From the NCBI GenBank assembly GCA_934045905.1, contig OW203763.1, positions 40,764,724 through 40,828,723 of the forward strand: a stretch of DNA of 64,000 bases, given 5' to 3'. Positions 53,901 through 63,380 of this stretch are shown here, piece by piece; the stretch's first letter is position 1, and each line of letters opens with the position of its first letter. The notes under the pieces are model-generated. The model ran no database searches. It was not told the DNA's origin and was given only the letters and a program-made list of their open reading frames with translations. The position numbers and the translations under genes are program-made. The stretch is from Leuctra nigra. Taxonomy: Eukaryota; Arthropoda; Insecta; Plecoptera; Leuctridae.

Positions 53901-53976
53901 AGATAACTATCCAGTCAAACTCCTGCTCAAGACCAACATGCAAGCTCTGCAGTTACATCAAGCACCAACCAAATAG
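44920..53976 (+). CDS. Conserved-looking alpha-helical protein, C-terminal six exons (unrecognised)
   Basis: Exons 44920-45120, 45669-45857, 46701-46859, 48826-48957, 50512-50693 and 53862-53976 have GT-AG borders and consistent phases (0,0,0,0,0,2) and end in TAG. The ~325-residue product reads ARTLDLDLAQMPIIGPMKDV, then DQMVYHFLTEKVSIYLHRPP, MFGFNKYKVLRHLLLLLVQP, VIECSAQITNLVTAMLYELL, EHHLKRSMTQLLSLLFGTHA and YYISWHRVRRKIPDNYPVKL. It is Leu-rich and helical, without signal peptide, transmembrane segment or enzyme motif. It looks like a coiled/helical scaffold or tethering protein, but I do not recognise the family. Even codon usage and uninterrupted exons argue for a functional gene. Upstream exons may include 44041-44191 and 256-698. 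Confidence 0.75.
45121..45668 (+). other. Intron of the unknown gene
   Basis: Starts GTAAGG and ends TTGATTCCAG. No embedded gene or element recognised. Confidence 0.6.
45858..46700 (+). other. Intron of the unknown gene
   Basis: Starts GTAACA and ends TGTGTTGGCAG. AT-rich; repeated 'gaacttttgaaattga'-like words near 46100-46420, no gene. Confidence 0.6.
46860..48825 (+). other. Intron of the unknown gene, with SINE pieces
   Basis: Starts GTCAGA and ends TATGTTCCAG. SINE 3' module on the + strand at about 46935-47045 (TTTTCTCAGTCGAGAGCATA, then CATCATCATC). A tRNA-like SINE head on the - strand at about 48730-48812 (GGGTTCGATTCACG) ends ~14 bases before the next exon's acceptor. Confidence 0.55.
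48972..50475. repeat. Intronic minisatellite, 53-bp units grading into 113-bp composite units
   Basis: It begins 15 bases after the donor of the exon ending at 48957. The left part (to ~49620) is units of ~53 bp with GGGTCCCCGTCAAGAGGGTA and CCTCAGGGTTAGGTGGAACA. The right part (~49680-50475) alternates two diverged forms, GGTGGTCTTAACAACGTATT and GTAGTCATTTCCACTCAAAC, giving a 113-bp higher-order unit. The array ends ~36 bases before the next acceptor and fills nearly the entire intron. Confidence 0.9.
50694..51218 (+). other. First part of the last intron, no element seen
   Basis: Begins GTAACTG. AT-rich unique sequence up to the foldback element. Confidence 0.5.
51660..52509. mobile_element. 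hAT-type MITE, GTAACT-rich subfamily (copy B)
   Basis: Starts CAGAGTTGGGTAAGTTAC, with subterminal GTAACT arrays at both ends. The right end stops at TTTCGTTAAG; by comparison with copy A at 1652 the last ~12 bases (CTACCCAACTCTG) are missing, so no target duplication can be recognised. Interior related to copy A. Confidence 0.8.
52679..53291. mobile_element. hAT-type MITE with poly-C tract, TSD ACCTTTTT (copy D)
   Basis: Ends CAGGGTTGGG and CCCAACCCTG with exact duplication ACCTTTTT at 52671-52678 and 53292-53299. It is an inverted copy of the MITE at 19757-20379, with the homopolymer tract (C here, 53047-53069) at the same internal place. Inserted in the right arm of the foldback element. 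Confidence 0.94.
53583..53861 (+). other. End of the last intron
   Basis: Short stretch ending in TTTTCTTCCAG before the final exon; nothing else seen. Confidence 0.5.
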
Positions 53977-54455
53977 AAATAATTATTCATCTAATTGCTT
54001 GGAAAAAACATATGTTGGCACACTGCAAAAAAGTTTCTCCAACTCTGGTTCAAGTCTTCGATCAAGGTATTCTCTCATTTACTGTGCAATCATTAGTAAA
54101 GAGAGGAAACTTGTACGAATATAATCATGGGGAGAAGCTGTCCCAACTCACATATTGTGTTAGCAGCGTTATTAAATCCCCAATTGTCGATTCTTACAGA
54201 CTGGCCAAAGCGCTAACTCCCAACAGTATTAAAACAACTTTTTAATAACTCTACAAAAACAAAAAATAACAAGTCAAAACGGAAGAGTGAATTTCTTACC
54301 AAGTTTTTCTTCAGAGCTTTAAATACGTTGTATCTCATTTAAATCGATCTAATTACAAAATGTGAGTTAGTGACTTTTTGCAGAATGCCCACTGCATAGA
54401 GTTCAGTTTGTCGGACTTTTTCCGAGTTTCCCATTCAATAAAATATGGCTCTATC
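53977..54455 (+). promoter_or_regulatory. Probable 3' UTR with AATAAA signal
   Basis: Follows the TAG at 53974-53976. The best polyadenylation signal is AATAAA at 54437-54442. The hAT-type MITE starts 13 bases after the signal, so cleavage would fall at the edge of or inside the MITE. Confidence 0.45.
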
Positions 54456-55901
54456 TAGAGAGCCTAGATGGGTAAGAGAGTGGCCAATGGAATTTTCGCC
54501 GCCATTTTTTTTCCAAGACAATGATGGTTGAATGCAAACCCTGTATGTTACTGCCATAAATATCTCATTCATTCGTGAATTAATAATGTTCATTTTGTAC
54601 AAATTGAAAGTACACATTGATGTGATGTTGTTGACAACATTAGAACAATAATTAATTGAGTCTATGATTGCTAATTAGCTCAAATAGCTAATTAATATGC
54701 GTATTAAGAAGAAAGGAATTTAATGCATTTATGACATTAAATAGAAATACAATTGAATTACAAAATTATTATTGATTTTCAACCATCAGCGAATCACCCC
54801 CGCATCACCCAAATCATCGTATCATCAGCTAATCACCCTCGCATCACCCAAATCAACATATCAACAGCTAATCACCCCCGCATCACCCAAATCATCGTAT
54901 CATCAGCTAATCACCCTCGCATCACCCAAATCAACATATCAACAGCTAATCACCCTCGCATCACCCAAATCATCATGTCATCAGCTAATCACCCTCGCAT
55001 CACCCAAATCATCATATCATCAGCTAATCACCCTCGCATCACCCAAATCAACATATCATTAGCTAATCACCCCCGCATCACCCAAACCATCATATCATCA
55101 GCTAATCACCCTCGCATTACCCTAATCATCATATCATCAGCTAATCACCATCACATCACCCATATCATCATATCATCAGCTAATCACCCTCGCATCACCC
55201 AAATCATCATATCATCAGCTAATCACCCCCGCATCACCCAAATCAACATATTATCAGCTAATCACCCTCGCATCACCCAAATCAACATATCATTAGCTAA
55301 TCACCCCCGCATCACCCAAATCATCATTCATCAGCTAATCACCCTCGCATCACCCAAATCATCATATCATAAGCTAATCACCCTCGCATCACCCAAATCA
55401 TCATATCATTAGCTAATCACCCCTGCATCACCCTAATCATATCACCATCAAGCAAAACACCTCACATCATCAATTAATCACCCTCGCATCACCCAAATCA
55501 TCCATTCATCAGCTAATCACCACCGCATCACCCAAATCATCATATCATTAGCTAATCACCTTCGCAAAGTTATGCACAAATCATATTTGGCGTATATCGT
55601 ATGCACTTGGGTCTAAACTGTAAGGTTATGTTTGACGTAATCACAGTTTTTTCTTGTTTTTAAATCCAAATAAGACCAAACAAAATATAATTAATACACA
55701 ATTTGATGTTAATAGTATAAACATGCATTAATATACCGAAAACAATGCACAGGGACACAAGAATGATACATGAACAGTGAAAACACAAGCAATTCCCTAT
55801 ACCTGCCATGCATAACTGGATCAGCTGTTGAAAACTAATGGCCGCCGCGGCTGAAAAAATTTCACCCCATTGGCCACTCTCTTTCCCATCTAGGCTCTCT
55901 A
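54456..55901. mobile_element. hAT-type MITE with internal minisatellite, TSD GCTCTATC
   Basis: Ends TAGAGAGCCTAGATGGG and CCCATCTAGGCTCTCTA; the inner ends continue as GAGAGTGGCCAATGG and complement. Exact duplication GCTCTATC at 54448-54455 and 55902-55909. More than half of the element is a 39-bp tandem array. Confidence 0.88.
54780..55570. repeat. 39-bp minisatellite inside the MITE, ~20 units
   Basis: Unit with ATCAGCTAATCACCCTCGCA and TCACCCAAATCATCAT; variants CCCTCG/CCCCCG and ATCATC/ATCAAC. The open frame through it (SANHPRITQIIIS repeats) is a result of the 3-divisible unit, not a gene. Confidence 0.92.
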
Positions 55902-55909
55902 GCTCTATC

Positions 55910-57580
55910 TATCTATGGAGGAACATGGAATATAATTCCACTTATTTTTACAATCTATTTGCTTGTATGTCTCTACCTATATAAATTTAATTAAATAAAA
56001 AAAAAAAAGAAAATCAATTTTGTCATTATTTAATGTAGAAAGCATGGCGTAGTAATTTTTAGCGGAAATTAACATTACATTGCATCCATATGCTAATGGA
56101 GAAGGATGAATGATTATAATGAAGAGAAGAAGCTAGGTAAGGATGGATGGTGGGAAAGATGTAGTCATAATCATAGTCTACCTTCGAATCGAGATAACTT
56201 GCGATTTTCGTATGTTTATAATTGCTGTAACGTTCAACAAATAATGGAAATCTCACAGCAGTTGAATTATTGAGAGCATAATAACAGCAATTGTAAGCTT
56301 TTGAGAACCGTAAACCTCGAATTGGACTGTTAAAAATGCTCAAATATGCTCAATTATGCTCAAATGAGAAGCTTAGGAATAAACGCAATTGAATTTATTA
56401 CCTCATTTGCTTATAGGTAGGTACCTAAATTCATATTTCAACATTTTTGATAAATAGTTACAGCTGTAAATATATTACATTATTATTTAGCAAAAATTAT
56501 AGCATACTATCTTTTTCACCAAAACTCGGAACCAAAACTGGTTCTTCGGTTCTTCGCTATCATCTCAGAATATAAGAAATGTCAATAGTTGCGTTTTGAT
56601 GGGAAGCTCCTCAATAACTCTCTCTAGTACGAGGGAAACGAGAAAACTCAGTCAAGAAAGAAGAACAGCCATGGGAACAGAACTTTAGTCCAGAGCTGTC
56701 TACCTGAGCTAACTTGCTCCGTTAGTTCAGAACGAGATGATCGGAACGTTGTCAGGACCCGAAAGAACTGAGAGATGAAAAGGTGGTAGCTGTGACAAAT
56801 AGGAAATGACCGTGACTTTGAATCGTCGGACCCATCCCTAATCGAGATACAACACGGCTAAATCAGTCACATCAGCACCATAGTCAGCTCTTGGGTGATA
56901 CACTGATGTCCCATAAAGTCTCAAGAGATTGTGTAAACAAATAACACCAAGAAATATTCAATTGCTTTGTCCCAATACATTTACTGGAGCGTATAGTTTG
57001 CATTTTTCCCTAAGCCAGTGGAAAGGGAAATTGATGAAAATATACATTATTGAGCAACTCAGGACTAATGTTTAATAAATTATGAATATTAGGTACACTT
57101 AAAATATGATTTTCTGCACATTATATACATCTTATCTAAATTAATGATATTGTTTTATAAATATTTGATTATGTATCTAAAATTAATTAATAGTTCATTA
57201 TATCTGTTTTCATAAACACGTTTAACAAATAATAGATGATAGCCATACAGGCATCTACTTCTTTATAGTAAGTACTCATCAGCCTCATGCTGAAAGAGTT
57301 ACCGAACAGCTCGGGGGACTTGCGTCTGCAAATGCTTTGAATTTCATACAGATAGCAGGAGTTGCGTCTGCCAGTATGGACTTGCGGACGCAACTAGTTT
57401 TGAGCATGAGGCTGCAAATGACCAAGAATCAGCAGTTAAATGAGGCCAAAAAGCCCCAACTATAACAAAATACATTTGCTTCAATATAAAGAAAAGTCAA
57501 TTCGTCACCGAATTGACTACCTAATTGGTTCTCTGTATACATTATATATAAACTTCCATTAACAAATATTTATCTTACTA
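55910..57580. other. Intergenic stretch with SINE fragments
   Basis: - strand SINE tail at about 56085-56170 (complement of CTTTCCCACCATCCATCCTTAC). Another diverged - strand SINE at about 56590-56730. A short inverted repeat, CAGCCTCATGCT at 57289 and AGCATGAGGCTG at 57402, encloses ~125 bp without a target duplication. No gene seen. Confidence 0.5.
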
Positions 57581-58080
57581 CAGTAAGCCCTCGTTAATTC
57601 GAATTCAAAGGGACCCAAAAAATCCCAGTTCGAATTAAAAAAGTTCGAAATATATAATTAATGCAAAAAAATGTGTGTGCATTTTCATGAAGTTTGAATA
57701 TTCCCGCCTGTGGAATATTCCCGCCATTGCAAAAAAGTGGGGTTGGCAAACCTGTAACAGCAGTTTGGCCAACCTCGCAAGCCAGATTATCTCATTTTGA
57801 CGCCATTGAAGGTTGTGTTTTGTTTTGAGTGTTGTTTTTTCGTAGTTGGTTCGCGATTATTTTATCAATCCTTCTGCAAAGTTCGAATTAAAACAACTGT
57901 ATGCAAGGAATAACATGGGCTGGGACCAAAATTCAGTTCGAATTTCGAATTAACCTAAAATTCGATTTATAAAAATGATTTAACATGTAAAAATCTATCC
58001 TGTCCACAGGGACCATGCACCTAGTTCGAATTTACCCCTAAATTCGAATTATTGAAGTTCGTAATAACGAGGGTTTACTG
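57581..58080. mobile_element. pogo/Tigger-like MITE, TA duplication
   Basis: Ends CAGTAAGCCCTCGTTAATTC and GTAATAACGAGGGTTTACTG, flanked by TA on both sides (57579-57580 and 58081-58082). The CAGTAAACCCTCG end and TA target are typical of pogo-type Tc1/mariner elements. 500 bp, no transposase. It lies ~600 bp beyond the Sec6 stop codon. Confidence 0.88.
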
Positions 58081-58082
58081 TA

Positions 58083-58686
58083 CTATATAAAGTCAGCGAT
58101 TCATCAATATCACTAAATTAATGGAGAAAGACGACAAAAATTCTGCCATTATCAAGGTCATTGCAGAGACTTTATCGTAGGTGAAGCGGCAAAAAAATGC
58201 AAGTGCCATTAAGGTCAAAAATTGACTGTTGATTGCTTTCTAAACTTAAATATTGTTCCCATTCTCAAAATGTCCCCAATAAATCTTTGACCAAAATTGA
58301 ACTCTAGTACATTTGGTCATTGCTCATTGGTTCTTCAGTGATCAGCAAAACCTCTTTTTTTAACAATTTGCCAAACGGCACTAATGTGGTTCATCATTTG
58401 ACGCATCATTGTGCATAATTTGACCACTATTTTTAAAATGTTGATTTTATAGAATAATAATTTGCATATCACTGAAAAAAAAATATATTTAGTAAATCAA
58501 ATGCTCTTAACTAAACACATTAAAAAAAGAGGTCAATAATGCACAAGAACAGAAGATTCAATAGATTCTATACAATTTTGTTGATGCAAAGTGTTACACG
58601 TGTTGAACGTGTCCATCTTCAACGATATGGTCACAACCTTGATAATGGCATTTTAGATGATAGTCCTTCCCCTTGCTCATGCAAAA
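58083..58686 (-). other. 3' flank of Sec6, probable 3' UTR
   Basis: AT-rich, no further exon. A canonical AATAAA on the - strand was not found close to the stop codon, so the transcript end is not fixed. Confidence 0.4.
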
Positions 58687-61600
58687 CTAAGGTATACTGG
58701 AAAAGATAGTTTTAGTTGTCTTAGCCAAGAGTGGTCGTTGTCTGACTTTATTTGCCTCAAATATATCTCTGATCTTCTCCTGAATCTCTGATCTGGAAAT
58801 ATCACCGCGTAGCTTCAGCAACAAAGCAAGATGGTCATGGGTCACATCCGGATACTTATCCACCAATCCATGGAGATCCAACGAGAGGAGTTCAGGATCC
58901 TCGCTCTTCAAAACCTCCGCCAACGAACGGATTATTTCAAACGGAGAATTTGTAGAAGCGACTTTCGGTGCTATTCTCATGAAAAAAGACATGATTTGTT
59001 CCGATTCTTTGATCATCTTTACGCCGGCATCCCGTCTCTCTTCGTACACTTTAAATGATATCTTTGAATAGAGCATTGCTGTGATATAACGCTTCGCTAC
59101 ACGATTCTGCGCTTCTGTAATTACAAAGTCAAAGTTCTCCACACGCAGATGAGTGTAATCTTGGAAGTAGTCTTCAAGCGTGACACAAATTGTGTCGACG
59201 GGAATGCTGCTCTGAAGCCACTTCACAGTAACCAAGTCTTGAAAATGACTCTCCAAATCTAAGAAAGCTTCCTTCAACAGAAACTGAACAGCTTGGTTCC
59301 TAAGTTCCAAATAAGTGTTCTGCAACGTAGCGAATTTGAGCAGCTCTCTGCCAGGAATCAAATACGACTGCTTCATTTGTAACGCGAGCTCACGGAATTG
59401 TAAACAATTATTCACTATCGTAATCATGTAATGAGTGAAGAATGGCACTTGACTCCGGTCGGCAAAGTGGCGCGTCTTGAATGCCTCGATCTCTTTGCCG
59501 TAATTCACGCCGTAAGAGATCACTTGCTCCACACACAAGTCGAGAGCTTTGGTCGTGATCTCTGGACTGACAGTCTTGGACACTTCCAGGTTTTGATTAA
59601 GCATTTGAAATATGATGACAGGAGCTGAAGTGTGGTAATATTCTTCATTATCTGTGCAGTCAGGAAGTCTGCCGTCGTCCCATTCCGCTTTCTCGGTCTC
59701 AAGAGTCTTCTTCATCCAAAGTTCGTAATTCTCTAGCGTGTACTAAATAGAAAGAACACATTAAGTTAGGTACTGATAATAAAACCATGCACCATAAACA
59801 GTTTTTAAGATTGGTGAACCGTTAGTTTTAAGAATGACCTCAGTCATGTTTTTTTGACAAATTTAGTTTGTGGCAGGAAATTTCTTGTAAGGTGTTTGGG
59901 CACATTCTAAATAAGTATGGCCTAAAATATTCCATCAAACCCAAGAGCTTATGACTGTTACAATGATGGTATTGGAAAAGACAAGAGGAAATATCAAATT
60001 TGAGACATCAACAAATCATGAGATAGTAAAGATACAAAAAATTATAGTTACTTGGTAGCAAATTAAGGCATCCACTAGAAAATTGCAATGTTTAGAGCAA
60101 GAAATACACAATCAGTTCAAGGGTTAAAAAGTGTTCGTGAAAAATACAAATTTAGAATTGCTCACAATGCTCTAATAATTGAATGTCTTTGGTTGAAACA
60201 AAAGTAGAAACAAAATGTGTAATTAAAGACACTGCACCTTGAGATATTTCTTCTGAAGTTCATGAAGATACTCGTCGTCCAGCAATGGGCCAAGGGAAGA
60301 AGTATCAATGTTTAACTCCGGATGCTGCATTAGTTCTGGTCCTGGGTACGTGTTCATGATCCATGAAAGAGCAGAGACTATTTCGTTGCCTTCCAAACCT
60401 CGAACTACTTCGTCGCTTAGCTAAAAGTAAAGCATATCATATGAACACTGTATTTAATATACTCTATAGCTAATATGAACACATTTACACTGGCCACTAA
60501 AGAGAAGTTGGCAATATGAATTGTTGGTATGCCATTCATTTACAATTTTTCGATTGGGCAAGAAGGCCAATGAAAAGTTCACAAGTTAATATGAATCAAA
60601 GGATAACTCTTATAGTAGTAGAATCCAGCCCATGTAAAATATCTAGATTCTACTACGTACGTATATATATTGTATTTGCTTAATATGAATTTAATTCTTA
60701 CAACACCTGACAAATGTGTTTTATTACGTAGGTACCCACTAATAGATATTTCTTTTGGTACAATAGAATAAAAAGTATATCATGCAACTTGGATTTGAAA
60801 TAATCTAACTTATTTTAACTAGGTAATTTTTAAGCCAATACTTTAAACATCTACATATTTGTTGACAACAACAAATCCCGTTTTAAAATAATCTATTTTA
60901 AATGATATAGTTGTAGATGACTTGCATATCTCGACAGACATTGGTGGTACATGGCCACAAACTTGTCAACAATCTCATACTGCGGTGGGAAACACGGACG
61001 ACACAGAGTTTTCACCACTCTCAAGTCCTCGAGAATCAACTGTCTTGTCAGCTAGAAATGAAAGAAGGACAATCAGTTTTCAATCCCAACCAAAGAATAT
61101 AGTAAGAACCTAGAGAATGAATGCAAAGTAATATGTAGGTAAATGAATTTCTATACAAATTTAATAGAGATGAAATAGTGGAAATTGAGAATCGAAATAA
61201 TGCTACTACAGAAAGTATTTAGAAACAGAAAAAACTACAAATTTTAATACGGTGAAAATGGGTAATGCAATTTAACGATGTTACTAAGGTGGTTGTGATT
61301 AACCAAATATATTGATAATGATCAGTGATTAGAGATGATTATGAACAGCATTTAGAAGTGAGACTAAATTTATCTGGGGACAGAAAATAGTGAATTTATT
61401 AATACATATTTTCTTGTACCTCAAGATATCGAACCAGCCACATTTTATTATCGGCCTTCTCATCGACTCTCGTCCCTTCTATCCTCTGCATAACTGACTT
61501 CTCCAAGACTTCCATCGCGATCTTCCTCCACATCTTCGGCCGGCCAGGTGGTAAGAAACCGCTCTGCTTCTGACGTTGCAACGCAAATTCATCCGCTTTC

Positions 61601-61830
61601 TCTTCCCGCTCGATAATCCTCAGCGCCGTGACGATTACTGTTGGCTCCTTTCTGACAGTGTTCAACGTTCGACTGAGAACTAAACGAAGTTGCTTTTCCA
61701 GCAGAGTGGATAACACTTGGACATCTTCGAAATAAGCTTTGAGCATGATTTTATCAGCTGGAGCCTGGTTAGGTAATTTGTGAAGTTCGTAAAGAAGATC
61801 ATCGCGGGAGTTCTCCATGTCGGTAAGGCT
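58687..61830 (-). CDS. EXOC3 (Sec6): Exocyst complex component 3 (Sec6), C-terminal four exons
   Basis: Exons 61830-61420, 61051-60926, 60420-60238 and 59742-58687, all phase 0, give 591 residues ending in TAG/TAA-type stop at 58687. Family matches include NSRDDLLYELHKLP, SGFLPPGRPKMWRKI, DNKMWLVRYLE, CFPPQYEIVDKF, LEGNEIVSALSWIMNTYPGP, PVIIFQMLNQNLEV, SIPVDTICVTLEDYFQDY and LDLHGLVDKYPDVTHDHLAL. Sec6 is a helical-rod subunit of the exocyst, which tethers secretory vesicles to the plasma membrane before SNARE fusion. About 150 N-terminal residues of the usual ~745 are missing; their exons must lie beyond 64000 or in repeats to the right, where I found none. The second intron has a GC donor. 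Nothing suggests a pseudogene. Confidence 0.95.
59743..60237 (-). other. Sec6 intron
   Basis: On the - strand it starts GTGCAG and ends TTCTATTTAG. No embedded gene recognised. Confidence 0.7.
60421..60925 (-). other. Sec6 intron with a GC-AG border
   Basis: On the - strand it starts GCAAGTCATC and ends TTACTTTTAG. The next GT would put the downstream exon out of frame, and the GC border gives a gap-free match to the family across SRY|LSDEVVRGLEGNEIV. Confidence 0.75.
61052..61419 (-). other. Sec6 intron
   Basis: On the - strand it starts GTACAAG and ends TTCATTTCTAG; nothing else seen. Confidence 0.7.
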
Positions 61831-62065
61831 CTGAAAAAGAAGAAACAAAATAAATGGTTAGAATAATTAAGTTTCTATTCATGTATGTTCATTTAAGTCC
61901 TATTTCATCCAAAATAAACTCTCTATGGATTCATGCAAATCATGTGTCATCTAATACAATTACGAGGTTTTGATTGTTTTTTTTTAAATTATATACTAAT
62001 AACTTATCGCTATTCATTCAATGGGTTTCTCACTTTGAATACAATGCCAAACTGCTGAATTGCTA
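61831..62065 (-). other. Sec6 intron, part next to the exon
   Basis: On the - strand the acceptor is TTTCTTCTTTTTCAG. The intron continues into the dispersed repeat at 62066. Confidence 0.6.
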
Positions 62066-63380
62066 TCTAGTCGGGCGATAGCTCGACGCTGCCAAGCACC
62101 GTCTTTTACGAGGTCTACTTTTTATAAACGGCGAGCTTACTTCCACAGACTTATACAGCAACGGCTAAGTGGTGATTTCGGGGTATCGGCTCGCATAGAC
62201 GCAGTTTGAAATGGAAGTTAAAAACCATGGTTATCGGGTATATTTAGCCACCTGACAACACCTACCAAATTTCAAAGGGCTGCGATCATCCCTTCAGGGT
62301 GAAAATTGGGCCTGAATCATGTTAAAATCACACTTTCAGCTAGTTAGGGGGTTAGTTACTGCCCACGTCTCTACGATTGCTCTCGTCTACAGGTCGCATC
62401 TTTCAGTCTAGAGAGTTGAAATTTGGCAGAATCATAGACATTAACTCCTCATGCTCTCTTTTGCAAAAATCGATGAAAAATTTTAACCGGAAGTGAAGTT
62501 ATTACAATTTTAAATTTTAAATTTTATAAAAGTCAAACGGGTCCATCTAGAGTTATGAAAATTAGCAACATTAAAGACAATACATTGCTAGACACTCCAC
62601 TTCAAGAAAAACCAAACATTTCTCACCGGAAGTAGTGAAATTATCAATATTTATGTTCCGCTCTTCCTCTTTGAGGTAGAACACAGCTGCTGCAGACATT
62701 GTTCGTCTCACTAGCGCATTCACTGTAGGCAAGTGCTAGCTACGATTGTATTCCTGGTGGTCGTGAGTTCGATTCCACGAAGGGCTAATTTTTTTATTTT
62801 TTTAATTTACTTCCTTCATTTTGGCGTTCAAGGTTAAGTGTTCAAAATGATAATCCGATATGCATTCAACGCTTACTTTACGTACACTTTTAATATTTTA
62901 CTTATATGGATTATAATAATTATTTGACAATACACGTTAAGACGGCTGGGTAGTGAGTTTGACCTTGAAGAGTTTTTTAATCGATTTTTATCAATCTTTT
63001 TCCAGTGTAATTGTTAACAAAATAGGGCTATGGACGTGAATTCAGAACAGTTCAATGAAAATAATTCCATAGCTTGTAATGGTTTATTTGATTTACTTTG
63101 TCCTACAGGTGTTTAGAACCCGAAAATTTAGTAATTTTCGGGTTCTAAACACCTGTTGGACACAATAAAACTAATAGCTTATTCCAAACTATGAAATTAT
63201 TTTCATTGAACTGTTCTGAATTCACGTCCATAGCCCTATTTTGTTAACAATTACACTGGAAAAAGATATTGATAAAAATTGATTAAAAAACTCGTCAAGG
63301 CCACGCTCACTACCAAGCCCTCTTAAAAGTTGCAATAATAAAACAATTCGTGGTCAAAACAGAATTTTGGGGGCTCGCAG
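62066..63380 (+). repeat. Dispersed ~1-kb repeat with a tRNA-like module (copy 2)
   Basis: Matches 10138-11395 from CTAGTCGGGCGATAGCTCGA to TGCAATAAAACAATTCGTGG. One tRNA-like module ends in GAGTTCGATTCCACGAAGGG (62766 on) followed by T runs. A TTAA hairpin MITE is inserted at 62941-63322. It probably lies in the Sec6 upstream intron. Confidence 0.75.
62941..63322. mobile_element. TTAA-duplicating full-hairpin MITE, 382 bp
   Basis: Inverted halves meet at the centre near 63130 (GTGTTTAGAACCCGAAAA / TTTTCGGGTTCTAAACAC). Outer ends GACGGCTGGGTAGTGAG and CTCACTACCAAGCCCTC, flanked by TTAA at 62937-62940 and 63323-63326. The 10-kb copy of the host repeat shows this insertion is absent there. Nearly the entire element folds on itself. 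Confidence 0.92.

Noticed and set aside
54753..55412. 219-residue open frame
   Set aside because: Encoded wholly by the 39-bp minisatellite inside a MITE.
57289..57413. Small TIR element (CAGCCTCATGCT ends)
   Set aside because: Only 12 bp of inverted match and no target duplication; too weak to call.
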